DNA of 64,000 nt from LMUY01 sp965199105 (GTDB lineage Bacteria; Pseudomonadota; Alphaproteobacteria; Acetobacterales; Acetobacteraceae), in contig CBDAQO010000002.1 of assembly GCA_965199105.1 (NCBI GenBank), positions 3,720,001 to 3,784,000 on the forward strand, read 5' to 3'. A program made the translations under genes and the position numbers. The notes below the pieces were generated by a model. It had not been told where the DNA came from. It ran no database searches and saw only the letters and a list, made by a program, of their open reading frames with translations. The first letter of the stretch is position 1. Each line of letters starts with the position of its first letter. This document shows, piece by piece, positions 16,615 to 25,624 of this stretch.

Positions 16615-18795
16615 ATGCGGAGTTCGCGGCTCATCACGCTTGGCATGCTGGTCGTGGTGCTCGCCTGCGCGGTGATTGCCGGGCGGGACATGGTGCCGGA
16701 AATGGCCGGCCTGCGCCGCGCCGATCGCGCGGTCCAGGCGGCGCGCCTCGCGCAGGAAACGCTCGAGGCCTCCGCGGCCATCTTGCGGGAGCGTGTGGTT
16801 ACCCTGCGATGGGTCAATAACCTGACGATCACCGACCAAGCCCGCTCCGCCATGTTTGCAACGTCCCGGGCCGAAACCGACGCCTCATTGGAAGCAGTCG
16901 ATAAAACCTTGAGCGAGACCGATCCGGCGCCCTTTGCCACCTTGCAGCAGGCGATTGGCGCGGTGCGCAACGCGCTCGCCGCACAGCGCACCCTTGTCGA
17001 TCAAATGAGCGCCACAAGCGCGGCAACGCTCGATTTCACCCGGCTGCGCATGAAAATGGTCGGTGTCAGCCACCTGTTCGAGCCGGGGCTCGACTCGCTC
17101 GAGAACATCTTGTCACGGGCCGAGCCAAGGCTGACGGGGTTGATGCTGTCCGCGCGGCTGAGTGTCACGCTCCGCAACGCGGTGGGTCGCTTTGCCGTCC
17201 AGATCGCGCCGGCGATCATGGCCAAACGACCAGTCACGCCATCCGAGATCGAAGAGATGGACCAGGCCCTGGGCGCGATCGATGTGTTGCAGGCCGAATT
17301 CCGCCAATCGCTCGAGAAGCTGGATCGAAGGACGATGAGCGCCGAGGATAAGCAGCGGCTCGACGTCGATGTGCTCGGCGCCGGGCTCGACCTTGCACGC
17401 CAAAGCGCGCTCGCCGGGCGCACCGGCGGCCATTACGCCATGACGTCCGACGAGTTCGCCAACCGCTTCGCCCAGGCGATGCAGCCGCTGATGGCGGTGC
17501 GGACGTCGCTATCAGGCCGGTTGGTGGAGGATGCCAAAACCCTGCGCGCCGCCCGGCGACAATCCCTCACCCTGAACGCGCTGGCGGTGCTCGCGCTGCT
17601 GGTCACGATGATTGGCGTCTACCTGCAGTTCAGACGCCGGATCGCCGCCCCGCTGATGGCTATTCACGCCGCCTTGCTCGACCTGCAGGCCGGCCGCCGC
17701 ACCATCCGGCTGCCACAAACGGCGCCAGGCGGTCGGATGGCCGAGGTGTCCTGCGCGCTGTTCGCCCTGCGGGACACGCTGGTGGCAGAGGAGTGCCGAC
17801 GGGGCGAACTCGAGGCCGAACGGCTCGAACGGGAACGGCGAACCGCGACCCTGTTCGAGTTGGGCGAGGCCTTCCGGCAGGAAATGTCGGTCATGGGCCA
17901 GGCCATGTCGAGCGCGGCGGCAGAGTTGGAGCAGACCGCCCATGCCATGTCCGGCACTGCCACCAGCACCAACAAGGAAATCGCCACGGTGACGTCGGCG
18001 ACCGAGCAAGCGACCGGAGCCGTGCTCAGCATCGCCGACGCCGTCAGCCGCCTCACCACCTGCATCCAGGCCATCAGCCGGCAGGTGGCGCTGTCCTCCG
18101 AGCAGACCGCAGCCGCCGTCGCGGACGCCCGCCGCGCCGGCACCACGGTTCAAACCCTGTCGAACGCGGCGCAGAAGATCGGCACCGTGGTGGGGATGAT
18201 CGGCACCATCTCCAAGCAGACCCACATGCTTGCCTTGAACGCCACCATCGAGGCCGCCCGCGCCGGGTCGGCAGGGCGGGGCTTCGCCGTGGTGGCCTCC
18301 GAGGTCAAAAAGCTGGCGCAGCAGACCAGTGCTGCGACCGACGTCATCGAGGCGCAGGTGGCGCAAATCCAATCCGCCACGCTGGACGCGGTGGGGGCGA
18401 TCCAGGGCATCACGGCGAGCATCGAGGAGGTGGGCGGCATTGCGACCACCATCGTCACCGCGATAGAGCAGCAGGGTCTGTCGACGCGCGAGATTTCAGG
18501 CCACGCCCAGCGCACCGCCTTGATCGCCGAAGCGGTCACTCAGACGATGGTGTCCGTGCGCGGCGCATCGGATCGGACGGAGGCCGCGGCAAGCAAGGTG
18601 TTGCATGCCGCCAGCGCCCTATCCCAACAATCGGACGCACTCTCGAAGGAAAGCCTGGTGGTCTCCTCGCAGCTCGAGCGCATGCGCGAGCAGGACAGCA
18701 AGGAGCGCGACGAGGCCTGGTCGACCTGGCTGCACGGCACCGACGACGCGAGCGATACACCGCGCAGCGGCGACGTCAACAAGATCGCGGCGTGA
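16615..18795 (+). CDS. Methyl-accepting chemotaxis protein
   Basis: 726 residues. The first membrane helix is at about 5-23, then a periplasmic, largely helical sensor of about 300 residues, a second helix near 322-342 (LNALAVLALLVTMIGVYLQF), HAMP, and the cytoplasmic signalling domain. The hairpin tip reads GMIGTISKQTHMLALNATIEAARAG followed by GRGFAVVASEVKKLAQQT, the CheA/CheW contact region. In typical receptors the tip is I..IA.QTNLLALNA; SKQTHM is a variant. The ligand is unknown. No other che genes are next to it. Confidence 0.93.
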   Translation: MRSSRLITLGMLVVVLACAVIAGRDMVPEMAGLRRADRAVQAARLAQETLEASAAILRERVVTLRWVNNLTITDQARSAMFATSRAETDASLEAVDKTLSETDPAPFATLQQAIGAVRNALAAQRTLVDQMSATSAATLDFTRLRMKMVGVSHLFEPGLDSLENILSRAEPRLTGLMLSARLSVTLRNAVGRFAVQIAPAIMAKRPVTPSEIEEMDQALGAIDVLQAEFRQSLEKLDRRTMSAEDKQRLDVDVLGAGLDLARQSALAGRTGGHYAMTSDEFANRFAQAMQPLMAVRTSLSGRLVEDAKTLRAARRQSLTLNALAVLALLVTMIGVYLQFRRRIAAPLMAIHAALLDLQAGRRTIRLPQTAPGGRMAEVSCALFALRDTLVAEECRRGELEAERLERERRTATLFELGEAFRQEMSVMGQAMSSAAAELEQTAHAMSGTATSTNKEIATVTSATEQATGAVLSIADAVSRLTTCIQAISRQVALSSEQTAAAVADARRAGTTVQTLSNAAQKIGTVVGMIGTISKQTHMLALNATIEAARAGSAGRGFAVVASEVKKLAQQTSAATDVIEAQVAQIQSATLDAVGAIQGITASIEEVGGIATTIVTAIEQQGLSTREISGHAQRTALIAEAVTQTMVSVRGASDRTEAAASKVLHAASALSQQSDALSKESLVVSSQLERMREQDSKERDEAWSTWLHGTDDASDTPRSGDVNKIAA

Positions 18796-18824
18796 CGCGC
18801 TTCGCTAACCGAGCAGCCGCTCGA

Positions 18825-19136
18825 TCAGGATTGGCGCCGGCGCGAGGGTGCAGCCTTCTGGCGCGAGGCTGCCGTCATTGCCGCGCCAGCGCTGATCAGC
18901 CCGGCCGCGGCCGGCAACATCCAGGTCGGCCGCACCAGCAGCGCCCGCAACGGTCGGTCCCACAGCCAGGCCGAAACATGGGCGCGGACAAAGGCTTCGG
19001 TGGCGCTCAACTGCAACCTCGCCACCGCGTCGAGCGCCTCGCCAAGGCTCAAATCAGCCGGCATCAGCGTTCCGAGCGCCACTGCGGCCACCAGCAACAT
19101 GGCGGCCAGAACGGCAAGCGTCTTGGCGATCATCAT
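18825..19136 (-). CDS. Small membrane protein next to msrP
   Basis: 103 residues; ATG 19136 overlaps the msrP stop (TGATG). The first helix is MMIAKTLAVLAAMLLVAAVALG and a second hydrophobic stretch is near residues 70-90. A middle part (FVRAHVSAWLWDRPLRALL) is probably periplasmic. It occupies the position where msrQ, the haem-binding partner of MsrP, is usually found. It is much smaller than MsrQ (about 200 residues, five or more helices) and lacks its histidine pattern. Family not recognised with certainty. Confidence 0.6.
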   Translation of the reverse strand: MMIAKTLAVLAAMLLVAAVALGTLMPADLSLGEALDAVARLQLSATEAFVRAHVSAWLWDRPLRALLVRPTWMLPAAAGLISAGAAMTAASRQKAAPSRRRQS

Positions 19137-20062
19137 CACGCGAACAAGCGTTCGTTTTGTTTGTCGGCATACATGGACGCGACCCATTCACCATAGCCGT
19201 TCCAGATTTGCGTCGGAACACGCTCACCGCTGCCTAGCAACCGCTCCGAGGCTTGACTCCAGCGCGGGTGCGGCACCGCCGGGTTCACGTTGGCCCAGAA
19301 GCCATACTCGGATGGCTGCAAGGACTGCCAGAACGTGTCCGGCTGCTTGTCAGTGAACGAGATCTTCACGATCGACTTGCCGGATTTGAAGCCGTATTTC
19401 CAGGGAAACAGCACCCGGATCGGCGCACCATCCTGCTTGGGCAGGTCATGACCGTACATCCCGGTGGCGATGAAGGCCACATCGTTCGCCGCCTCCTGCA
19501 TCGTGCAGCCTTCGACGTAGGGCCAGGGATACAGGCTGTTGCGCAACCCCGGCATCACGCGGGGCAGTGCCGCGGTCTGGAACACGACGTATTTCGCCGC
19601 AGCGGTCGGCTGGGCGATCGCGAGCAGGCGGGACAATGGGAACCCGGTCCACGGCACCGTCATCGCCCAAGTCTCGACGCAGCGATGGCGATATACCCGG
19701 TCCTCCACCTGCACCTGCTTGAGCAGGTCGGCGACGTCGAGGGTTTGCGGCTTGGCCACCAGGCCGGCGATCTCGATCTGCCACTGCGAGACCGGTAGGC
19801 GCTGGGCGGCGCGCGCGATGTCCTTGTCGTCGCCGAACTCGTAGTAGTTGTTGTAGTCGGTCGCGTCCTGCTCGGCCGTCAGCGCCCGGCCGGCCGGGTA
19901 TTTCGGGTTCGGCGCCGCTTCAGCCGCCAGCGTGCGACCAGCGAAGCCGGCAGCGACCAAGCCGATCGTCGCCTTGGTGAACGGCCGGCGACCAACCACC
20001 AGTTGCTCCGGGGTGACCCGGCTCTCGGGGATTTCCCAGCCACGGCGCCGCGGGATCAGCAT
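19136..20062 (-). CDS. msrP: Periplasmic protein-methionine-sulfoxide reductase, catalytic subunit
   Basis: 308 residues from ATG 20062, the start that places GAGGTC a few bases upstream and gives MLIPRRRGWEIPESRVTPE, the standard MsrP N-terminus. A twin-arginine motif GRRPFTK leads a Tat signal. The molybdopterin enzyme repairs oxidised methionines of periplasmic proteins. The molybdenum-ligating cysteine is Cys128 in YRHRCVETWAM. Other family blocks are NNYYEFGDDKD and PWKYGFKSGKSIVKI. No msrQ is seen; a small membrane protein follows instead. Confidence 0.95.
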   Translation of the reverse strand: MLIPRRRGWEIPESRVTPEQLVVGRRPFTKATIGLVAAGFAGRTLAAEAAPNPKYPAGRALTAEQDATDYNNYYEFGDDKDIARAAQRLPVSQWQIEIAGLVAKPQTLDVADLLKQVQVEDRVYRHRCVETWAMTVPWTGFPLSRLLAIAQPTAAAKYVVFQTAALPRVMPGLRNSLYPWPYVEGCTMQEAANDVAFIATGMYGHDLPKQDGAPIRVLFPWKYGFKSGKSIVKISFTDKQPDTFWQSLQPSEYGFWANVNPAVPHPRWSQASERLLGSGERVPTQIWNGYGEWVASMYADKQNERLFA

Positions 20063-20257
20063 GCGAGACCTCATCACATCGCTCCACCATATGGGCGGCG
20101 AGCCCCCAGGATAACCCCGGCGCAACAGCCATTACCAAACCATAAGCCGAATGAAAGCGAGGCCTGGCCGCCAAGCCTTTGCAGCGCTCCCTCCATAGCG
20201 TACGGCGCCAGGATCATCTACCGTGTTTGCATTGTTAGCGGAGTAGGGAGTTCCCCT

Positions 20258-20665
20258 TTGACCACGCCGTTCCCACGCGCCGCCTTTGCCGCCGTCGCGC
20301 TGCTGCTGAGTGGCTGCCAGACCACGTTTGACCTCGTGGGCGTGGCGGTCCCGCTCAGCGCCTCGGCCTCCCGGTCGTATGACGGCAGCTACCAGGGCTA
20401 CATCCGCAACGTCCGCGGCGCCGGCCCGTCCTGCGCGCAGGAATACGGCGAGCGCGTGCTGATGCTCGGCGACGGCGTGCTTTGGTATGCCTACAACCCG
20501 ACCACGCTGTTCGCCGCCCCGGTAAAGTCCGACGGCGAGGTGCAGGCCATGGTCGGCAACGCCACGCTCGCTGGCCAGATCACCGGCAACCACCTGCAGG
20601 CGACGGTGACCTCGCCGTCCTGCCAGAGCCGTATCTCAATGGACTACATCTACGACCACTCCTGA
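20258..20665 (+). CDS. Small putative lipoprotein
   Basis: 135 residues from TTG 20258, chosen because GGGAG lies seven bases ahead and the resulting N-terminus is a lipoprotein signal with lipobox LLSGC. The mature protein has a repeat-like beta pattern (SYDGSYQGYIRN, DGEVQAMVGNATLAGQITGNHLQATV) and two further cysteines (PSCAQE, PSCQSR). This resembles small lipoproteins of alphaproteobacteria that describe allowed glycan-like or heat-shock HslJ-style folds, but I do not assign a family. It ends 6 bases from the convergent dgt. Confidence 0.6.
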   Translation: MTTPFPRAAFAAVALLLSGCQTTFDLVGVAVPLSASASRSYDGSYQGYIRNVRGAGPSCAQEYGERVLMLGDGVLWYAYNPTTLFAAPVKSDGEVQAMVGNATLAGQITGNHLQATVTSPSCQSRISMDYIYDHS

Positions 20666-20671
20666 GGCGAG

Positions 20672-21820
20672 CTAACCCGCGATGGACAGGTCGGTCAGCC
20701 GGCGATGCTCGTCGACGGCGAACCGGTCGGTCATGCCGGCGATGTAGTCGGCCACGGTCAGCGCGGCGCGGCGCGGATCACCCTCGCCGGCCCGGCCGCG
20801 CCACTCGTCCGGCAACAGCGCCACGTCGCCGTGCAGCAGGGTGAACAGGTGCTCGGTGAGCTGCCGCGCCTTCGCCGTCATGCGGTTGACGCGCCAATGC
20901 CGGTACATACGCGCGAACAGGAACTGTTTGATCGCACCGTTGGCCTCCGCCATTGCCAGGCTGAACCCGATCACCGGCTGGGGGGCGCCGCGCACCGCGT
21001 CCGCATCCGCCGGGTCGAGCTCGGCCAGGCGGCGCCGGCTCTCCCGCGCGAGGTCCTCGGCCAGGCTGTTGATCACGCGGCGGATCGTCTCGTGGCGAAG
21101 CCGGGCGGGCGGCACGTCCAGGCTCGCCATCCGGGCCTGGCGCAGCGCGTCCCCCACCAGCGGCAGGTGGCTGATCTCGTCCGGCCCGAACAGCCCGGCG
21201 CGCATTCCGTCGTCGAGGTCGTGGCTGTGATAGGCGATGTCGTCGGCAATGGCGGCAATCTGCGCCTCCACGCCGGGCTGGCTATGCAGGTCGAGCTTAT
21301 GGTGGCCGTCGTATTCGGCGATGTAGGGCGGCGGCTTGGCCAGCGGGCCGTTGTGCTTGGCGAGCCCCTCGAGCGTCTCCCAGGTGAGGTTCAGGCCGTC
21401 GAACGCGGCGTAGCGGCTCTCCAGCAGCGTCACCACCCGTACCGCCTGCGCGTTGTGGTCGAACCCGCCCCACGGCTTCATGCCCCGGTTCAGCCCCTCC
21501 TCGCCGGCATGGCCAAACGGCGGATGGCCCAAATCGTGCGCCAGCGCCAGCGCCTCGGTCAGGTCCTCGTCGACCTGGAGCTCGCGGGCGATGGAGCGGG
21601 CGATCTGCGCCACCTCGATGGTGTGGGTGAGCCGGGTGCGGAAGAAATCGCCCTCATGGTTGACGAAAACCTGGGTCTTGTATTGCAGCTTGCGGAAGGC
21701 CGACGAGTGGATGATGCGGTCGCGGTCGCGCTGCCAGGGCGAGCGGGTGGGCGCTTCCGGCTCGGGGTGGAGCCGGCCACGTGCGGTTTGCCGGCGCACG
21801 GCGTAGGGTGCGAGGTCCAT
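20672..21820 (-). CDS. dgt: Deoxyguanosinetriphosphate triphosphohydrolase-like protein
   Basis: 382 residues from ATG 21820 (MDLAPYAV); ATG 21835 is a slightly longer option. This HD-domain enzyme cleaves dNTPs to deoxynucleoside and triphosphate. Marks are RDRDRIIHSSAFRKLQYKTQVF, the metal site FFRTRLTHTIEVAQIAR, ALALAHDLGHPPFGHAGE, and the second half IADDIAYHSHDLDDG. This is the type 2 dGTPase subfamily common in alphaproteobacteria. The divergent erpA starts 65 bases away, an arrangement conserved in the class. Confidence 0.93.
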   Translation of the reverse strand: MDLAPYAVRRQTARGRLHPEPEAPTRSPWQRDRDRIIHSSAFRKLQYKTQVFVNHEGDFFRTRLTHTIEVAQIARSIARELQVDEDLTEALALAHDLGHPPFGHAGEEGLNRGMKPWGGFDHNAQAVRVVTLLESRYAAFDGLNLTWETLEGLAKHNGPLAKPPPYIAEYDGHHKLDLHSQPGVEAQIAAIADDIAYHSHDLDDGMRAGLFGPDEISHLPLVGDALRQARMASLDVPPARLRHETIRRVINSLAEDLARESRRRLAELDPADADAVRGAPQPVIGFSLAMAEANGAIKQFLFARMYRHWRVNRMTAKARQLTEHLFTLLHGDVALLPDEWRGRAGEGDPRRAALTVADYIAGMTDRFAVDEHRRLTDLSIAG

Positions 21821-21885
21821 GGCAGCAGTTACCACCCGCGTCGGCGCCCCTTCAATCCGCCCGCTGCTTGGACTATGTTGACCCT

Positions 21886-22218
21886 ATGGAAACAGCTTTC
21901 GCCGTCAGCGACCGCGCCGCCGAGCAGATCGCGGCCATCGTCGCCAGCCAACCCCGCCCGGCCGCCTTGCGCGTGGCGGTGCTCGCCGGGGGGTGCAGCG
22001 GCTTCCAGTACAAGTTCGAGCTCGACGAGGCGGTCCAGCCAGATGACCTCGTGGTCGAGCGTGGGCCCGCCCGCGTCGTGGTCGACCCAGTGAGCATGGA
22101 CCTGCTCGCCGGCGCCCAGCTCGACTACACCGATGAGCTGATGGGCAGCCACTTCACCGTGCGCAACCCCAACGCCACCAGCGCCTGCGGCTGCGGAACC
22201 AGCTTCTCGGTGGATTGA
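21886..22218 (+). CDS. erpA: A-type iron-sulfur cluster carrier / insertion protein
   Basis: 110 residues. The three conserved cysteines that bind the cluster are Cys37 (AGGCSGFQY), Cys101 and Cys103 (ACGCGTSF). The protein passes Fe-S clusters to apo-enzymes such as IspH, whose gene is in the same window. The start at ATG 21886 gives the usual length. It could equally be called IscA-like; context (next to dgt and xth, away from isc/suf genes) fits ErpA of alphaproteobacteria. Confidence 0.9.
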   Translation: METAFAVSDRAAEQIAAIVASQPRPAALRVAVLAGGCSGFQYKFELDEAVQPDDLVVERGPARVVVDPVSMDLLAGAQLDYTDELMGSHFTVRNPNATSACGCGTSFSVD

Positions 22219-22261
22219 GCCGCGTGGACCGATTGGATACCGGCACGTCCCGCTTCACCCC

Positions 22262-23035
22262 GTGAAGCTCGCTACCTGGAACGTCAACTCCATCCGCATC
22301 CGCGAGCCGCATGTGTGCCGCTGGCTGCAGCGCGCCGAGCCGGACCTGCTGTTGCTGCAGGAGATCAAATGCGAGCAGCCGGCGTTTCCCGCCGCCGCGT
22401 TCGAGGCGCTGGGCTACCGGTCGGCGATAGCGGGGCAGAAATCCTACAACGGCGTGGCCATCCTCAGCCGCGTGCCGTTCGAGGTGCATCACCTCGCCTT
22501 GCCCGGCCTGGCCGAGGATGACGGCCAGGCGCGCTACCTCGAGGTGGCGGCCGCCGGGTTGGTGGTGGGCAACCTCTATCTGCCCAACGGCAACTCGGGC
22601 GGGGACGCCGGCTATGCCTACAAGCTCGCCTGGATGGAGCGCTTGGCCGACCGCGCGGACGCCCTGCTCGCCGCCGAGAGGCCCTTCGTGCTCGCCGGCG
22701 ACTACAACGTCTGCCCGGCCGACGTAGACTACGCCCCCGGCACCCTGCCCGCCAACGACGCGCTGGTGCGGCCGGAAACACGCGCGCGGTTCCGCCGCAT
22801 GCTGTGGGCAGGCCTGACCGACGCGGTGCGCATCACCACGCCCGCCGGGCCGGTCTATACGTTCTGGGACTACCAGGCCGGCGCCTGGCAGCGCGACCGC
22901 GGCTTGCGCATCGACCACGCGCTGCTGTCCCCCGCCGTGGCGGACCGCCTGGTTTCGGCCGCTCCCGACAAGCAGGTGCGCGGCGAGGACCAGCCCTCCG
23001 ACCACGTCCCCGTGCTGGTGACGTTGGAGGATTAG
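22262..23035 (+). CDS. xth: Exodeoxyribonuclease III
   Basis: 257 residues from GTG 22262. AP endonuclease and 3' exonuclease of base-excision repair. All active-site blocks are visible: ATWNVNSIR, LLLQEIKCE (metal Glu), VGNLYLPNG, AGDYNVCPADVDY, and the closing GLRIDHALLS and PSDHVPV with the catalytic His. It is part of the erpA-xth-transglycosylase run with short spacers. Confidence 0.95.
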   Translation: MKLATWNVNSIRIREPHVCRWLQRAEPDLLLLQEIKCEQPAFPAAAFEALGYRSAIAGQKSYNGVAILSRVPFEVHHLALPGLAEDDGQARYLEVAAAGLVVGNLYLPNGNSGGDAGYAYKLAWMERLADRADALLAAERPFVLAGDYNVCPADVDYAPGTLPANDALVRPETRARFRRMLWAGLTDAVRITTPAGPVYTFWDYQAGAWQRDRGLRIDHALLSPAVADRLVSAAPDKQVRGEDQPSDHVPVLVTLED

Positions 23036-23042
23036 GCGGCCG

Positions 23043-23801
23043 ATGCGTGCATGCTTCCTCTTGTTGGCGATGCTCTGGCTCGCCGCCGCAGCACCCGCCC
23101 CGCCTGCCGGCAACTGGCTCGCCACCCAGTCGGCCGAGTGCACCGCCGCCATCGCCGCCGCGGAGATGAAATACGCCCTGCCGGCCAACCTGCTCGGCAG
23201 CATCGCCAAGGTGGAAAGCGGCCGCCCGATCTCCGGCCTGGGCGACATCCGCGCCTGGCCCTGGACCATCGACGCCGACGGCCAAGGCTTGTTCCTCGAC
23301 AGCAAGGCCGCCGCCATCGCCTGGGTGCAGCAGGCGCAGACCCGCGGCGCACACTTCATCGACGTCGGCTGCATGCAGGTGGACCTCACGCTGCACCCCG
23401 GCGCGTTCCGCTCGCTGGACGCCGCGTTCGACCCGGCGACCAACGCCGACTACGCCGCCCGCTACCTGCGCGACCTCCAGGTGGAAGCGCATGGCGACTG
23501 GAACGTGGCGGTCGGGCTTTACCACTCGCACACGCCCGACCTGGCCGACGACTACCGCAACCGGGTGGCCGCGGTGGGCGCGGGTATCCTGACCGGGATC
23601 GGCGGGCCCGAGCCGCTGTTCGAGCGCGCCATCCGGCAGGGGACGCTTCGGCTGGCGCTGGCGGGCGGCGGCGTGTTGCGGGTCAACATCAACCGCCAGC
23701 CGCATGGCCGGCCGCAGCATGCGATGTCGCGCTGCCGGATGGCCGCGGTGCTCAACCCGCTGCTGGTGCGCGGCATCACCGGGTGCGCCAGCCGCGGCTG
23801 A
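23043..23801 (+). CDS. Lytic transglycosylase with SLT domain
   Basis: 252 residues with a signal peptide (about 1-19). The SLT fold is seen as AAEMKYALPANLLGSIAKVESG, where the Glu is the catalytic acid, followed by IDVGCMQVDLTLHP and later NVAVGLYHSHTPDLADDYRNRV. Peptidoglycan cleavage in the periplasm is expected. The IDVGCMQV line resembles flagellum- or secretion-associated SLT proteins of alphaproteobacteria, which remodel the wall for envelope-spanning machines. It starts 7 bases after xth. Confidence 0.83.
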   Translation: MRACFLLLAMLWLAAAAPAPPAGNWLATQSAECTAAIAAAEMKYALPANLLGSIAKVESGRPISGLGDIRAWPWTIDADGQGLFLDSKAAAIAWVQQAQTRGAHFIDVGCMQVDLTLHPGAFRSLDAAFDPATNADYAARYLRDLQVEAHGDWNVAVGLYHSHTPDLADDYRNRVAAVGAGILTGIGGPEPLFERAIRQGTLRLALAGGGVLRVNINRQPHGRPQHAMSRCRMAAVLNPLLVRGITGCASRG

Positions 23802-23819
23802 TCCGGCCGCGCGACACGT

Positions 23820-23841
23820 CTGTCACGCAACTGTCACGCAA
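23820..23841 (+). promoter_or_regulatory. Pho box (PhoB binding site candidate)
   Basis: Two perfect, adjacent 11-base direct repeats, CTGTCACGCAA at 23820-23830 and again at 23831-23841. PhoB binds such 11-base repeats of CTGTCAT-like heptamers with 4-base spacers. The site lies 42 bases upstream of the Ugp-like permease ATG. A CATAAC at 23849-23854 could be the -10 element. The operon content (organophosphate uptake and phosphodiester cleavage) fits phosphate-starvation control. Confidence 0.72.
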
Positions 23842-23883
23842 CGTACCGCATAACCGACACATCCACGGGCGAAACAGCCCGCC

Positions 23884-24822
23884 ATGTCTGTCACGGCCAT
23901 CGCCGCACCGCCCGCACCCGTCCCCGCCAAGCCGCACCGCCAGCTCCAGCCGCGGAACCAGCCGGAGGCGATGGCTGCGCTGTGGCTGCTGCTGCCGTCG
24001 CTGCTGCTGCTGCTCGCGTTCACCTACTGGCCGCTGCTCGAGGTCACGCTGCGCTCGCTCGACCCGGCGCGGCCCGGCCAGCCGTCGCAGTTCGGCCTCG
24101 GCAACTACCTGCGCATGTTCGCCGACCCACATTTCGGCCACGCCGCGCGCAACAACGCGGTGTATGCCGCGGGCACGGCACTCCCCTCGGTGCTGCTGGC
24201 CCTGCTATTCGCCCTGGCGCTGCAAGCCGGCACCCGGCTCGACACGGCGCTGCGCACCCTGGTGGTGCTGCCGCAGCTGATCCCGCTGGTGGCCGCCGCC
24301 GCCTTGTTCAGCTTCATCCTGCTGCCCGGCGAAGGCCTGCTGGACTTCTATCTCGGCAAGCTCGGCCGCGGCACCACTAACTGGCTCGGCAACCCGTCGC
24401 TGGCGCTGGGCGCAATCATCGCCATCACGGTGTGGAAGAACACCGGCTACTACATGCTGTTCTTCCTCGCCGGGCTCGCCGCCGTGCCGGGAGACCTGCT
24501 GGACGCGGCGCGGGTGGATGGCGCCGGCGCCTGGGGCCGGTTGCGCTTCATCACCCTGCCGCTGCTCGGCCCCACCTTCGGCTTCGTCATCCCCGTGGCG
24601 CTGCTGAACGCGCTAACCCAGGTGGACCACGTGATCATCATGACGCAGGGCGGCCCGTCGGACGCGACCAATTTGCTGCTGTACTATATCTACCAGCAGG
24701 CCGAGCAGAACTTCGACCCGGGCATGGCCGCGGCCGCCACCGTGGTGAGCGTGGCCGCGCTGCTCGCCCTGGCCCTGCTCTCCCTGCGCACCGCCGACCG
24801 GTTGGGCCATTATGCGAGTTGA
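23884..24822 (+). CDS. ABC transporter permease, UgpA-like
   Basis: 312 residues. Six membrane helices (the first near 30-50), periplasmic loop with LGNYLRMFADPHFGHAARN, and the EAA loop DAARVDGAGAWGRLRFITLPLL that contacts the ATPase. This is the MalF/UgpA type of carbohydrate-family importers. It opens a four-gene operon behind a Pho box and overlaps the next permease by 11 bases. Given the phosphodiesterase at the operon end, glycerophosphodiesters are the likeliest cargo (inference). Confidence 0.88.
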   Translation: MSVTAIAAPPAPVPAKPHRQLQPRNQPEAMAALWLLLPSLLLLLAFTYWPLLEVTLRSLDPARPGQPSQFGLGNYLRMFADPHFGHAARNNAVYAAGTALPSVLLALLFALALQAGTRLDTALRTLVVLPQLIPLVAAAALFSFILLPGEGLLDFYLGKLGRGTTNWLGNPSLALGAIIAITVWKNTGYYMLFFLAGLAAVPGDLLDAARVDGAGAWGRLRFITLPLLGPTFGFVIPVALLNALTQVDHVIIMTQGGPSDATNLLLYYIYQQAEQNFDPGMAAAATVVSVAALLALALLSLRTADRLGHYAS

Positions 24823-25615
24823 GCGCCTGCTTGCCGCACCCGCCGCCCTGCTCTGGTCGGTGCCGTTCGCCTGGATGGTGGTCGCCACGGCGCGGCCCGG
24901 CTACCCGGTGGACGTCGCCTCGCTCTGGCCAAGCGGCCCGTTCGGCCTGGGCAACCTGCGCGAGGCCTGGGAGGATGGCGCCTTCGTGCTGTGGTACGGC
25001 AACACCGTGCTGCTCTGCGCGGGCATCCTGCTGGTGCAGTTCGTCACCGTCTCGCTGGCCGGCTATGCGTTCGCCCGCTTGCAGTTCCCCGGCAAGCGGC
25101 TGGTGTTCGCCGCCTTCCTGCTGCAATTGCTGCTGGTGCCGAGCCTACTGATCGTGCCGAACCTGCAAACGCTCGCTTGGGCCGGCCTGTATGACACGCT
25201 GCCGGGGGTCGCCGCGCCCTATCTCGCCTCCGCGTTCGGCGTGTTCCTAATGCGGCAGACCTTCCGCGCCATCCCGCTCGAATACGAGGAGGCCGCGGTG
25301 CTGGACGGCGCTTCCCGGCTGCAAATCATCCGGCTCGTGCTGCTGCCGTTGGCGCGCCCCGGGCTGGCCGCGTTCGCCGTGGTGTCGGTCACGTCGCATT
25401 GGAACGAGTTCCTGTGGCCGCTGATGGTGATCTCGTCACCGGCGCATCAGGTGTTGACCGTGGGGCTCGCCTCGTTCACCGCCGGGTCGGAAGCGGGCGG
25501 CTCCTGGGGCGTGCTGGCGGCGGGCACGCTGCTGGTGGCCGGGCCGTTGCTGGTGGGCTTTCTGGCGTTTCAGCGCTCGTTCACGCGGTCCTTCGTGTTC
25601 ACCGGCATCAAATAG
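24812..25615 (+). CDS. ABC transporter permease, UgpE-like
   Basis: 267 residues, overlapping the upstream permease. MalG/UgpE type: NTVLLCAGILLVQFVTVSLAGYAFARLQFPGK, then the EAA loop EEAAVLDGASRLQIIRLVLLPLARPG and HWNEFLWPLMV. The C-terminus RSFTRSFVFTGIK matches the family ending. Forms the channel with the preceding gene product. A ten-base gap with AGGAG precedes the binding-protein gene. Confidence 0.9.
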   Translation: MRVERLLAAPAALLWSVPFAWMVVATARPGYPVDVASLWPSGPFGLGNLREAWEDGAFVLWYGNTVLLCAGILLVQFVTVSLAGYAFARLQFPGKRLVFAAFLLQLLLVPSLLIVPNLQTLAWAGLYDTLPGVAAPYLASAFGVFLMRQTFRAIPLEYEEAAVLDGASRLQIIRLVLLPLARPGLAAFAVVSVTSHWNEFLWPLMVISSPAHQVLTVGLASFTAGSEAGGSWGVLAAGTLLVAGPLLVGFLAFQRSFTRSFVFTGIK

Positions 25616-25624
25616 GAGATCCTT

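Noticed and set aside
17793..19196. Long plus-strand open frame within and past the chemoreceptor
   Set aside because: Low-complexity shadow of the receptor in another frame, reading across its stop.
20705..22093. Plus-strand 462-codon frame opposite dgt
   Set aside because: Antisense shadow; dgt on the other strand has all catalytic motifs.
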